Shown: positions 12,179 to 23,083 of the stretch, one piece after another | How the letters are laid out: every line of letters starts with the position of its first letter | Position numbering within the stretch: the first letter of the stretch is position 1 | NCBI GenBank assembly: GCA_905221605.1 | Contig: CAJNDS010002204.1 | Coordinates: forward strand, 342,501 to 406,500 | Length of the DNA stretch: 64,000 bases | Reading direction: 5' to 3' | Source: Symbiodinium natans | Lineage: Eukaryota; Sar; Dinophyceae; Suessiales; Symbiodiniaceae | Position numbers and translations under genes: made by a program | The notes under the pieces: generated by a model | Seen by the model: only the letters and a program-made list of their open reading frames with translations | Told to the model about the DNA's origin: nothing | Databases searched by the model: none

Positions 12179-12331
12179 GAGTTTGATGGGATTGACCTTG
12201 TCTTCTATGCGTCACTTGCGTACTCAATCGAAGTGTGCCGTGGATTCTGGTCAACCCTGCGTTGCAGAGTGAAGCTCAAAGAGCGAAGCACTCTGTTGCC
12301 ACTTCTTTGCGAACTCAGTGATGTCATGTGA
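12179..12331 (+). CDS. candidate exon of unknown protein
   Basis: After an AG at 12177-12178 a 50-codon frame begins EFDGIDLVFYASLAYSIEV and runs to a stop at 12329-12331. The first half looks like real protein; the second (LKERSTLLPLL) may run past a splice donor, for example into an intron after codon 28. It has no in-frame ATG. The family was not recognised. It could be the 3' part of the RING gene region or the start of the MORN gene. Confidence 0.38.
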   Translation, partial: EFDGIDLVFYASLAYSIEVCRGFWSTLRCRVKLKERSTLLPLLCELSDVM

Positions 12332-12355
12332 TGTCCCTGCAAACTTGGGCTAAGC

Positions 12356-12456
12356 TCGAGGAAGCCGGGAAAGTTCTTGCTTGGAGGAAGAACTGCAGTC
12401 AATGGGCAACGACAGCATCATGGTTCGAGGAAGCCGGGAAAGTTCTTGCTTGGAGG
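12356..12456. repeat. perfect 32-base direct repeat, 69-base period
   Basis: The 32 bases starting TCGAGGAAGCCGGGAAAG at 12356-12387 recur without a mismatch at 12425-12456, separated by 37 bases. Perfect identity implies a recent duplication. Confidence 0.9.
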
Positions 12457-13309
12457 GACGCATTGCCATCTGCTCGCCAGCGGAAGGTTGAGCATGAACA
12501 TGAGCACAGGCAACAAGAGCGCATCTTCTTCCCCCAAGCCTGATGATGTGTTTCAACGTAGGTAGGCGGATCACACCTGTTGATGCCGAGCGTCTCTCAG
12601 AGGGAGGCAAGCAAGGGAAGAACTCCTCAATTTCTGGGTGCTGCCCTTTCAAGTGATGGGCCCTGCGAGCATCCAATTGCAACTGACGTCCTTGCGGATA
12701 AGATGGTGTCTGGGAATGTGACATTCTGTTGTTACAGTGCCGTCTATAGTGTTCAAGCAAATCCTCACAGAGAGGCCAGACAAAGTCTTTCCTGACACCA
12801 AGCGCGGGCTGAATCATTTGCTAACCTCACGAAAGAGGTCTGGCCATTGGACCCACTAGAAATAGCTTTTCAAAACAGGAGGCGTTCTGAGGGAAGCCTT
12901 CACAGAAGGCTGTCACACACCCATGCAACATGGCATCCTGCGCGTTTGTGTCAGGTGCTAGTTTTCACACCAGTCAGCAGAAGGAGATTCCACATGCAGC
13001 TGTTGGCTTGTGCCCGCTCCAGTCCACTTCTTCAAAAATGGGAGATGAGGAGGACTGCTTCTGGCCCCTGCGGTTCGTCGGGCTACAGAGTACCTGAGTG
13101 TAGTGAGAGGAACGGCAACCCCCTGGCGTGCTGCGGGCTTGGTGGTATTCATGTGACGGAGCGTGTGAGAGCGAGTGCTTGTGTGAAAGCATTCCTAGGT
13201 ACACGCTGGTGACAGCAGACGGCGAGCAGAAGACGTCAATTGGCTTCACAGGCAAATGGTTGTTGTTTTGCACACTGGAGTTTTGGTTGTTTTGCTGTTC
13301 TGGTTGCAG

Positions 13310-14609
13310 GCAAAGCCACAGCAAACTATGCAAATGGAGACATCTACGAAGGTTTGTTTGAGAACGGGGTGAGACAAGGCCAAGGCGTGTACACGTGCGC
13401 CATGGATGTGACAACCTGCATCTACAGGGCAGCTTGAGCGAAGTGGAGTATGGCAAGGTACTTGAAGGGAGACGTTTTTTCCGGAACCTTCGACAACAAC
13501 CAGAAAACTGGTTTGGGAAGAATCGTGTGCCCTGTGCTGTTTCGTGCCCGATTTTGTTGAGTTGGTCCCAGCTTCGGCCTTGCCATTTCAGCCTGAGTTC
13601 AGCGAGTGGCCATACCTTGCGCAACTTCAAGCATGGAACCCCGGCATGGCCTTCAAACTAAAACCCCATGGTGCGCTGAGCATCACTACTCTGCAGTCAA
13701 AGTTCCCTTAGGCCCTAGATGTCTTCTGGACTTTTCATTGATTAACACAGGTGGGGACTCGCAGTCGCCATGTGCCACTGCTCGTATGACCCAATCATGA
13801 TGGATCCAGTGCTGACAAGTGCAATGGCGACAGATGGCGACAGAAGGCGACAGATGGCGACAAATAGCAACATACAGCATCAAATTACAAGGGCAAGCGT
13901 GAACCGTTAATTGAGCCCGTCCCAAAGTCGAGGAGGCCAACGCGGCAGATTGAGGTGGTTCTTTGCAGCCTCTCTGCCACTTGGCAGTCACATGCTCAGG
14001 TACAAGAAAGGAGGCTACTACCACGGCCACTTCAAAGACGGGAAGCGCGAGGGCGAGGCCCCGGACACCTGAGTAGTTCTCTTGGAAGAGATCCGACGAA
14101 TACTTCGGCACAGTGCTGATGTTTCAAAGGGCACCCTGCAGTATGCAAATGGTGACATCTACTCTGGCGGGCGCTCTCAGTTTGCTCCGCAGTACCCCAG
14201 TTTCTTCAATGACTATTCAATGTATCCGCTTCTGGCCTCGGCCTAGGCTACTGGAAGGATGGCAAGAAGCATGGATCCGGAACGTGCCACTGCTGGCTCG
14301 AGAAGGCGCAACTCTGGCTGAAGCGCAGCCCGTGTAAGGTACGTCTTCAACAAGACCAAGTATGAGTACAAGGGTGACTGGAAGGTGGGGCTTGCCGTTT
14401 TGAAGGGGACAGCACGGGTACCGGGTCAGTACGGCATGGCCAGGATGGGCAGATCACGACAGGAACGTGGACGCTCACCGCTGCGCCCTAATTTTGTAGG
14501 CATCCTTAGGCATCTTTAGGTGAGGAGCACAAAAGACAGTGCAGGCACTCTGTGTGCCACGGGGAAGAAGCTGAGGATGGCACCCAGTACCAGGGAGGCT
14601 TCCAGAGCC
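13310..14609 (+). CDS. MORN-repeat protein, multi-exon, partial
   Basis: MORN repeats (about 23 residues, Y-x-N/D-G-x-x-Y-x-G-x-F) occur in membrane-associated and scaffold proteins. Exon 13310-13394 or so carries ATANYANGDIYEGLFENG; 13439-13527 carries RYLKGDVFSGTFDNNQKTG; about 14000-14057 carries YKKGGYYHGHFKDGKREGE; 14130-14166 carries GTLQYANGDIYSG; 14247-14283 carries YWKDGKKHGSGT; 14339-14384 or so carries YVFNKTKYEYKGDWK; about 14559-14609 carries EDGTQYQGGFQS. Joins at 14058 (GC), 14167 (GC) and 14284 (GT) keep an unbroken run of repeats, so at least six MORN units are present. The exon between 13527 and 14000, the true start and the stop were not found. Function beyond a scaffold is unknown. 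Confidence 0.83.
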
Positions 14610-15599
14610 AACTGCTGAGTTGAAAAGTGTTGTCTTTGGCTCTTCCCCATTTTTTGGATGTGTTTTTTTGTTTGGGTTTCGGAGATGTGTGCGTTTGTGT
14701 GTAAGGCCAGAAGCCATGTGGCGATGCCACCTGGAAAACTCGTCAAGGCTGGCCAGCTCCAACGAAGCTAATGCCTCCTGCGGCGACATGCAAAAGAGGC
14801 CGTGGGATGATGCGATTCACATCTCACAACAGGTACCACTGTCGAGGGATCCTACGTGCAACAGGCCAAATGCTGCTGTTCGCCTGATAAAGCTGCTAAA
14901 GTTCGTGCGCCGTGTGCAAAGGTTGTGCCATTGGACTCAGCACCGCCAGCCAAGTGGCGTGCTCAGAAATGCATCGGTCATCGTGCCAAAGCAGTGCCAT
15001 GGCAGTGACACTGTGGTGCCAGATAGTCGCATAGTTCTGATAAGTACTACATGCTTTTTATTCGCATGCTCTCTTCTTGTTTGCTTTGTTACACACAGTC
15101 ACGTGCCACTTCTTAGCAACGGTTTTGTTCCATCTCGAGGCCTGGCGAAGCTCCGGCTGTGGCCACGCGATGTTTCTGGACGACTGCGGCCTTGGCAGCC
15201 TGACTTCAGATTCGCTTAGATTCGCTTGCCCCACTGGTTCCGGATATCAAGGCTTTGAGCTTTCGACCGCAGCGTAGAATCGGCTAGAGCTTCCTATGGA
15301 TTTTTGGGGCTCAGGTGGCTGCAGAAAACTGATGGCCTGATGGGCCACTGCCAGACGACTTCAGGAACTGCTGCCGGGGCACCCGTGTGCAGCCTTCCAG
15401 TTTGGCACCTACAGGAGGTGGAAAACTCACAAGACCTGATTTACGGGTGCAGCATGTTTCACATAGACTTCTCGAGCTGGACTGGTTCTAGAATTGGAAA
15501 AGCTGCTGCACCCTTCCAAGCGGTTTTGCCAGCGTTTTCGATGTGCATGCATATGATGCCCACAAGCAAGACTTCCAAGAAGAGAAATAGACGACATGG
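14610..15599. other. no firm gene; possible 3' exons of MORN gene
   Basis: Only weak frames occur; one at 15389-15430 (AFQFGTYRRW) vaguely resembles a MORN unit. No other domain was recognised. Confidence 0.35.
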
Positions 15600-15629
15600 C
15601 AAAGATCATTGATAGGTTACCAAAGGTTA

Positions 15630-15975
15630 TTCATCAGAAGCTCCCGGAAATTGGTAGGGAATCATCCTAAATGCAGGATTTTTTTTAGATGTAAACTTCT
15701 GGATATCAACATTCAAAATACATGTTGTTGATAGAATACGAACCTTCTCCAATTATAGGATCAAAGAAAAGTGTTTGAGAATGAAGATCACCCAATATTG
15801 ACAGGAGCGTACCCAATAAGATTGGTAATGTTGAAAAAGAATGAAAGCTAAATCCGATTCAAAGTTGCTGTACAAAAGACAAGAGATGCACGACATGAAG
15901 ATATTCCAGAGATTAATAATCCAAATCAGCGGTAAGATGCCCGTGAAGATGAAGCGGAGACAAAGGACTCATGAA
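15630..15975 (-). pseudogene. cox1: decayed mitochondrial cox1 fragment (NUMT)
   Basis: The stretch is clearly more AT-rich than its surroundings. Translated on the minus strand, from the high coordinate downward and changing frame twice, it gives FGLLISGISSC and FCTATLN, then STLPILLGTLLSILGDLHS with LFFDPIIG, then PEVYI and PAF. In the same order these match cytochrome c oxidase subunit I of dinoflagellates, including the His/Tyr-Pro-Glu-Val-Tyr helix after the FFDP loop. Frame breaks, in-frame stops (for example TAA after PEVYI) and a missing segment between the first and second blocks show it is dead. It most likely came from mitochondrial DNA inserted into the nucleus. Identification rests on recalled family motifs, not an alignment. 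Confidence 0.72.
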
Positions 15976-16507
15976 CTCGCCTACCACGGGGGGCTCACTG
16001 GTCGCGTCTTTTGTCTCTTGACCTTTCATGCGAAGAAAAGACCATGAAAATACCGTGAACCGTGGTCCAACATCGAATTTTCTTTATTCCCTCTGTTAGA
16101 TATTATTGATTCGCTTAGAAAGCCAAGATCTTTGCATGTCTTTCTTTTTTTATGATTTCGAGTCTTACTTTTCCTTCATTCCTCTTTAATTTAAATGGTC
16201 TTTATGGGGGCCTTTGGAAGTTCTTTTCATATTGACAGGTCTTTTGGACATATCAGCTGCCTTAATGGTCAAGAAACCTCGCGTTGAGAGTCACGCATGC
16301 TTCGCAATGGCTCTGCAATGGCTCGCAGTCGCTGTTGTTCAGCTACTTCTGCATGGAGGAGCATGGAACCTAAATTCATTGACATTGATTTAGGGATCAT
16401 GTCTTCGTCAGGCGATGCCTTCGTTCCTACGTTGGTCTTCTAAGCCGACTGCAGTACAGACAGAAGTTGCAACCACCACAACCAAGAGTCAACGAATCTG
16501 ACGAATC
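15976..16507. other. AT-rich flank, possibly further organelle-derived DNA
   Basis: From 16060 to 16260 the sequence stays AT-rich. A + strand frame near 16165-16230 reads SFLFNLNGLYGGLWKFF, loosely like the MPGLYGGFGN helix of COX1 but in the opposite orientation to the relic before it. Too weak to call a gene. Confidence 0.3.
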
Positions 16508-17663
16508 ATGGGCTCCTCGTGGTCGTCATGGGATCCGCTGTCTGTTTGCACTGGAGGTCCAGAGCCTTCGCAGCCTTCGCAATCGGATGCAGAGCATCAA
16601 GTGAATCAAAGGGCTCAGGCGGAGTTCGTGAGACACGCTGAAGAGCTAGAAGAGGCCATGATGCAAGAGGAGCGGCGGGAGGGATCAAAATGCAAGGGCA
16701 AGGAAAGGCGCTTGTTAAGGCGCTGTTGCTGAGCTTTCTCGTTCGCCGAAGAGGGGTTCAGAGCAGTCTTGGGGACTTTCAATTCTTTCAACTAAGTCAG
16801 CAGTCCAACACAAGTGTTCGCATAAAGCACGCATAACTTGTGCGAGCACTTGCTGGTCGTTGGGACAAAATTCTAGATAACAGTCAGTCCAATCGGGTCC
16901 AGCCCTTGATGGAGAGAGTTCACACCGGATCTTGTCACAAGCAGTGTGGCGAGGCAATGTACCAAAGCCTGGTGCACGAGCACGAGCCGAGTGAGGTACA
17001 CGAGGATGCTGATTTACAGGAGGCCCTTCAGCAGAGCCTTCGGCCGGCAGCGCCCCCCGAGTGCCCCACGGAGGAGTCGATCCGGTTGCAGACTCTGCTG
17101 GACTTCCTGGGAATGAAGCGGCTGGATGTTGGGTCCACAAACCTGAGTGAAGGTGGATCGCTCTTGAGCAACCAGTGCTTCTATCTTGCAATAGCCAGGA
17201 GCTGGCTTGCCTCTGCAGACAACGGAAGTGGGATGCTGGTTCGGGATTCTGCGCTGCAGCTGAAGCGAGAGATTGAAGCGTGCGTCTTCTGCGCTCGGGG
17301 CGATGCAGGTGAGCTGGGTGACGAGGCGGAGGCTTACACGGACTACTTGTCATGCGTGGTTCAAGGGCAGAGTCCGGCATCGGCTTCGGCCATTACAGAC
17401 CTGGCCATTGCCATTTTTGCATCGAGCCTGGGCGGGATTGAAGCCTACGTGGGAAAAGGCGTCACAGCTGTTCACAGCTGTTCAGCACACATATGTAGCT
17501 GTCAAAGGAGCCTGTGTATCAAGGAGTCTCATGAAGTCTAAGTCTCAGATGACTGCCAGGTTATTCATCTCTTCCTCGCGAGCAGCAGGTTTCGAATCTG
17601 GCACTCGTTTGGCACCGTCCGGGTCACTTCGAGGCCGTGGTCGCCATTAACGGAGGCCAGTAG
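16508..17663 (+). CDS. OTU-like cysteine peptidase with ubiquitin-interacting motif
   Basis: OTU proteins cleave ubiquitin chains. A first exon from ATG 16508 reads MGSSWSSWDPLS and continues into a Gln/Glu-rich helix (AEELEEAMMQEE); a donor lies near 16700. The main exon, about 16900-17470, contains EDADLQEALQQSL, a good ubiquitin-interacting motif, then LLSNQCFYLAIARSW, where Cys (codon 17176-17178) fits the OTU nucleophile, then EAEAYTDYLS and ASAITDLAIAIFAS. Later sequence encodes VIHLFLASSRFRIW (about 17552-17600) and RPGHFEAVVAINGGQ-stop (17661-17663), with the likely catalytic His. These last two blocks are in different frames and I could not join them with a normal intron, so the copy may carry a frameshift or a missed splice. 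Confidence 0.75.
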
Positions 17664-17712
17664 GATCCAGTAGGTGGGCGGGGTTGCGAGATGTTACCAC
17701 GTCTGTGTGCAG

Positions 17713-18018
17713 GCAAGATGGACATCAACCTGGGAGAGCTCATAGACATTGCGCAAAGTCAGTGGCTGGACTGTGCAATCCCAGGTTCGGAAGTGGTCTG
17801 GTTTGCAGAAGCTCTAGGGGGGTGATGAAGGCAAGGATGGGCAATGAGGGGTTTGAGGCGCAAAATGTAAAAGGCCTTGGCTTCCGGGGCCCTGTCGTGT
17901 TTGTTGACTGCGTTGCTCCTGTTGCACATTCGAGACCAGTTTCAAGGACAACCCAGCTGTGAATCATGCACTTCTTGTCGTATCAAGGAATGTCGTTGCC
18001 GCAGTCGTACAAGCGTGA
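17713..18018 (+). CDS. two candidate exons of unknown protein
   Basis: Exon 17713-17784 follows an AG and reads KMDINLGELIDIAQSQWLD before a GT donor at 17785. Exon 17940-18018 follows an AG and reads FKDNPAVNHALLVVSRN and on to a stop at 18016-18018. Both look like real protein but their phases do not match each other directly, so an exon is missing between them or they belong to different transcripts. The family was not recognised. They start only 50 bases after the OTU stop, as expected in a tight one-way gene array. Confidence 0.35.
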
Positions 18019-19465
18019 GCTGCTGTCTACAACTGCCTCAAAGGCACTGTGTGCAGTGGTCTGAACTTTTGCTGGTGTGATGGGAAGACGAGCTCAACTC
18101 GAGTTGAACCGTCAAAATGCAGCCTAGCAAAGGCCAGCATCAGCAGCATTGCTCTTTTTCTGCTCCCAAAACTTCACAAGGCATCAGCAGGCTTTCTTTA
18201 GAGGTCTCTCTCTATCAATAGTTGCACAGGTTTCCGCGGCCAGGATCTTCGGACGTGGGGCTTGTTAGATTGAAGTCAGCCATGCTCCTCACCTCCTCAG
18301 TGTCCCGTTTGGTCTAGTCCCTGGAGTGCGCACCCCGAGAGCCTGCCGAGAGTCGCTCGGCGAGTATTTCATAAAGCGTCCACCGTCAGAGTATCGCCGG
18401 AGTGCCCACACCCCAGAGAAGTCTGCAGAGAGTCCTGTAGCCTGCGGAGAGTCCCGCTGAGTAAGCTTGTGTTATACAACCCCCCGTTTGTTCACGCCGT
18501 GCGAGCTTGCGATAAAGAACGCACTGCTACGAACATTGCCATGCAACATTGCTGCAATATCACATGGTACCAATATTGTATTTATTGTATTAAAAATGAA
18601 CATAGAGTCATGACTGCAGTATAATATACATCAAATCAAAATATATGCTGCAGTTGAAAATGTTGAAAAGCAAAGGAAAAAGCGACACGGGCACGTGGAA
18701 ACATCGAGAGGGTCGTCGTTCGCCCATTGGAACGCGCACATCGCCTACACTTGCGATTTGGTACGTGCACAGCGCCTAGGCGAGAGAGAGACAACCTAAA
18801 CAAAACAATTTCAGCAGAAACAAACAGAGCTCCTCATTGAATCCGCGCCCATTTCAACGGCACTCAAGTCGTACCTCCATCCTTTTGAGCGTAGTAACTG
18901 GGAGTTCCGCTCCAGCACGCAAGGCGTTCAGAGGTTCCAGGTGCACAGACCAAGGAGGAAGTATTATCGATAACAACACAACAAGTCGCAGAGCTGTTCT
19001 GGGTCACCCAGCGGGTCGGCAGATCTTAAAGATATTGCACGTGCCCTCTGGGGCAGATGCACACCCGGTGCAGATGCAGACCCGGTGCAGATGCAGACTC
19101 GGTATGGTTCGCTGTAACTGCTGCAGCTGGCACGTGCAAGCGCAAACATGTGCTGCAAGTCATTTTCAAGGGAAGCGTTTTCCAAGGATGTCAGCCCGGC
19201 ATGGAAAGCGGACATCCCGACGACTGTAGCCGCAGCCGCTAACCACAGAGGACGTGCCCTCGCAAGCTGCAAAGCGCAAGGTCTCAAAAGAAGGCACATG
19301 TATATGGTCTGCTATGAGTTATCCGGTTGATCCAAAGTTGATATTTGCCGGTGGACTTGGTTCTGCAGATTTCAGGCGAGCGGGTCATAGGTTGTGAACA
19401 ACGCAGAACAGCACTGACTAGAACTAGCATTTGCGAAATTAGCAGGGCAAAACAGGACTTTTGCA
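18019..19465. other. no recognisable gene; AT-rich patch and short tandem repeats
   Basis: 18330-18450 has irregular repeats of GAGAGTC-type units. 18540-18680 is an AT-rich patch with several ATAT stretches. 19055-19105 has three copies of GCAGATGCAGACCCGGT-like sequence. No gene was supported. Confidence 0.45.
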
Positions 19466-19840
19466 ATGGGTGTTCTCCGTTCTTTGGGATGTGCTGGTGC
19501 CAGCACTGTCGAAGGCAGGGGGGAGTCGACTTCAGATGAACTGATGAACGTGAAGATTGCAGAGCTCTTGTGCCGAGGTCCATGCTGCGCAGAAGGCTCG
19601 GCATCGACCGGGTGGCCACGCGGGCACCCCCGACTCCTGCAAGGAATTCGCCCTGCTGAAGCGGTGTGGCTGGGAGACCTTGTCCGTCTCCGCCCACCTC
19701 GCCATCAGCTGGCATCTTTCCTGAAGGTACCAACCAGCTTCGAAGACGAGGAGGAAGCTGCCAGCAAAGCTGAAGAGGATGAGGTTCCACGGCCTCCAGA
19801 CAGTCCGCACGAGCCCTGGCCGTGCCATCGTTCGGGATAG
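19466..19840 (+). CDS. unidentified ORF with acidic C-terminus
   Basis: A 124-codon frame runs from ATG 19466 (MGVLRSLGC) to a stop at 19838-19840. The middle is Leu/Pro/Arg-rich (AEAVWLGDLVRLRPPRHQL) and the end acidic (SFEDEEEAASKAEEDEV). It has no recognised domain. Gly2 and a nearby Cys would allow lipidation, but this is speculation. It may be an exon continuing upstream in another frame. Confidence 0.32.
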   Translation: MGVLRSLGCAGASTVEGRGESTSDELMNVKIAELLCRGPCCAEGSASTGWPRGHPRLLQGIRPAEAVWLGDLVRLRPPRHQLASFLKVPTSFEDEEEAASKAEEDEVPRPPDSPHEPWPCHRSG

Positions 19841-22800
19841 TCCGGCATAGTTTGCAGCAAAAAATCGCCAGACACTTTTAAGCCGAGGTTGAACAATTTA
19901 GCGAAGTTCCGAAGCAAGCACGCCGTTGCCTCAGCTGCGTGCGGCAGCATGCCCGGTGCACGTCACTGATCGTCACTGATTCGTGAAAGGCGCGGACGCA
20001 GGACGGATACCTCTGTGCCGCTGCTGGAGTGAAGGATGAACAGGCCCAGAGCCCACTGAGCACAAATGAGCACAAATGTGCACAAATGAGCGCAATTCAC
20101 GAGAGCTAACTGCTCAATCTCTCTGTCCCTCTCTCTCTCTCTTCTTTTTTTTTCTATTTCTCTCTCTCTCTCTCTTTATTTTAGTCTTTTTCAGTCCATC
20201 CCAAGCTGTGGAGCCCTGGAGGCTTTCACAGGCTGCACGGACCTGCCGGCACCAGATGGCACCAACATTGGGAGGAGCCCACCCTCGGAAGCGCAGCTCC
20301 AAATTTAGCTTTGACAGAAGCTGAAACCAAAGCGAGGGCAAGAGCGGCCACGGACACTGCAGGAAATGGTGTTACATCGAACCATCTCAAGTGGAAGCGG
20401 CAGGTGTGGTTCTTAGCGCAGGAGCTTCTTGCTTGCTCTGCTTCCGTTTCTGCTTCGGAGGCAAAGAGTGGGGATGGTGCCGTGCCCTGTTCTCAGTAGA
20501 TGTTTGCTCAGTTGTGCTGGTCGTTGTATCATGTTGACTCAGAATGCTGGTAAGCAAACTTTCTCCAACTCATCGACATCTGCCAAAGCCCCCTTTTAGA
20601 CCCCAAAGCTCGGGCGACCTCATCTGTGCTCAATCAGTCATCGGCGTTGTTTTTTGAATACGTACGGACACTCTCATTGTTCTGACAGGGATGCTTTGGA
20701 CCCAAGTTCTGTTTTCAAGCCCCACGGTCCACAGTGAAAGTAGTGACTCTCAAGAGGGCCTAAGGGCAGGCTGAGCTACGCACACATTTTGAAGCTGCCA
20801 TGTCTTGAAGCTGCCATTTCGTCAGCTATTTGCGGTGTTCAGAACGCAGACGCGCTCGAAGCCACATGCAGGCATAGGACTTTGCGACCCTGAAGGGAGA
20901 TACAAAAAGATTTGATGCCATCATACAGGGTTTCCCAATGTGAGCTATAGTAGAATGGACAGATCAAGGTTCTCTCCCCCAGAACGGCGACATGTACTGG
21001 GAATTGTTGATTGTCATGGAAGATGACTCGAAAGTGAGGCTTTCCCCAGGGTCTCCAGAGACCGACCAAAACAAATACAAACGACAACACACGAAGTTCG
21101 ATCTGGTTCAAGGAAGAGGACCATTTAAAGAGGCATTGGATTGCCTTGTGCGCTGAGCTGCACTGAGGCCTGGTCAGGATGGCCAGACATTGTAGATGGC
21201 GTGGAGCTGCCTGCGTAGTCAGTTTGACTGAGCAAGTGGGAGCCCCAGGAAGGAGTGTCGAACAAAAAGAAGCTCCTGCCGAGCGCTCTGAGGCGACCGC
21301 CCTTGAGAAGCCACAGCTGAGGATGCAAAGGTCTCTCGGCTGTCTCGATGACAATTCCGGTTTCAGGAAAACGAACTGCTGGAAGACGAGAAATTTGAGC
21401 AGTGTAGCAGTGTAGCAGGCAGGAGTGCTTCCATCCAATCCTTTAAACTACAAACGCCGTCTCCCTGGCTCAATGTTTTTCTGGTGAAGCGTAGAGCGGG
21501 GAGCATGTCCATGCCCACGTTGGCGCCGCCTTCCCCGCGAGACCGACCGGATTCATGGCCTGCAGTGATCTTGCTGTGGTGCTCCCGTTAGAACTGGTCT
21601 ATACTGGTCTGCATATCTCGCTGTATCCTACAAGAGGGACACAGAGGCTCCAGCTGTCGGGAACTAGAAATGATTTTACCTCAAGACTCCGGATAAAATG
21701 GATGATGTCCAGCAGGGTGGCTGGCATCGTGCGACGGGCTGCTGCCGCTCGCAGTGGCCTTCCGAATTCTTTCGTTTCGTCCCTTAAAGCATTCAACGGC
21801 GCAAGTGAGCCCTAGCTTAGATAGGCTTTATCGCTTGCAATCCAGCGACACCCGTCTCTTCGTTTGCCAGGTGAGCTTAAACTCGTGTGGCATGTGATTA
21901 TGAACTGCTTGACTATTCGACCGAACACGAGCCCCAAATCTCGTTTATTCCAGAATGTTACTCCCTGCTAGCACCTATCTGAGGCTGCACTCGTCCAGGG
22001 CAGTGTCTTGTGCCTTTGACAAGCCCGGAAGGGCAGACGTGGTGTGCACTCAGGAACGAAGCTGACAGCGCGACATGTTTCTGAAGAAAGATTGCGTGCT
22101 GGACGATGATGGTCAAAAGTACTTGAGCTCCCACAACTACAGCTCCTGTTGCAGCAATCAAGAACTGCTTTTTTTGCTGATTCGAGAACAGGCGCGGGGT
22201 CCTTGCAAATATGGCAGTGCTAACGCCCTCTGACCTTTCGTGAACCTTGGGCCACGTTCAAGGTTTCAAAGGCCTGCTTCATGGCTCCAAGCCGAAGCCG
22301 AGCTGGGAGTGCCTTCGACAAACGATTGTAGGGTTTTACATGGCGCTGCTTTGTGTGCTGCTGCTTGCAAAGTTGCATCATATTGCATCTGACATGGCAG
22401 TGCTACTGGACGCCAAGGCCTGGCAGCAATGTGGTACGAGCTTGCGACTGCACCATGGCAGTGGCCGGGAGCTTCGTGTTTCGCATCGTTATGTTGGGCG
22501 GCAGCGGTGCTCGTGCTGCCATGCTGCCGAGGTTGCCACTTTTGCAGTCTCGATGGGTGCATTCTTGCTACCGCGGGTGCTGGCTGTGCTGTGTATTTTG
22601 GCAGCTGGCTACATAATCGGCAGACTGGCATGCTCCATGTTCATTCTCGTGCTGAGCGTGGCTCGGTAGAGGTTCATTCTCAAGATTTGCTGCAAATTAT
22701 ATACATTGCCTATTGAGGGGGTGAGAGAGCGAGAGAGAGGGTCGAAAGTGTTAAGCCTCAACCTGCATGCCACTTCGAGTAGAAGAAGCGGAAGGAGGAG

Positions 22801-23083
22801 CACATACTGCATAAAGCTGTTCCAGAGTATTCCAGCGCAACTGACAAAGCAGATTGACATGAAGAAGAGCAGAGAGTTTCGAGAGTACCTGCCAGATGTG
22901 TTGTGCACAGGTATTGGTGGGGAAAATCCACAAAAACCAGCACGAGCGAGCAGTTGTCTTCTGGAGTTGGCTGTCCGGTTGCAACAAATTGACTCAGCCT
23001 GCAGTGTGGGCAGAGGTGTGACGTTGAGGTACGTTGAGGACCCTCCGTGCATATTTTTTTGGTAGCTTTGACGGAGCATTGGT
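19841..23083. other. no recognisable gene; CT microsatellite
   Basis: A (CT)n tract with T-runs lies at 20120-20180 and a short (GAGA)n near 22722-22738. The 199-codon minus-strand frame at 20839-21438 and the 140-codon + frame at 22247-22669 are hydrophobic in places but show no domain; the minus frame is probably chance because every recognised gene is on the other strand. Confidence 0.42.

Noticed and set aside
12974-13630. 218-codon minus-strand frame
   Set aside because: Overlaps the MORN exons on the + strand and has no domain; shadow of a real gene.
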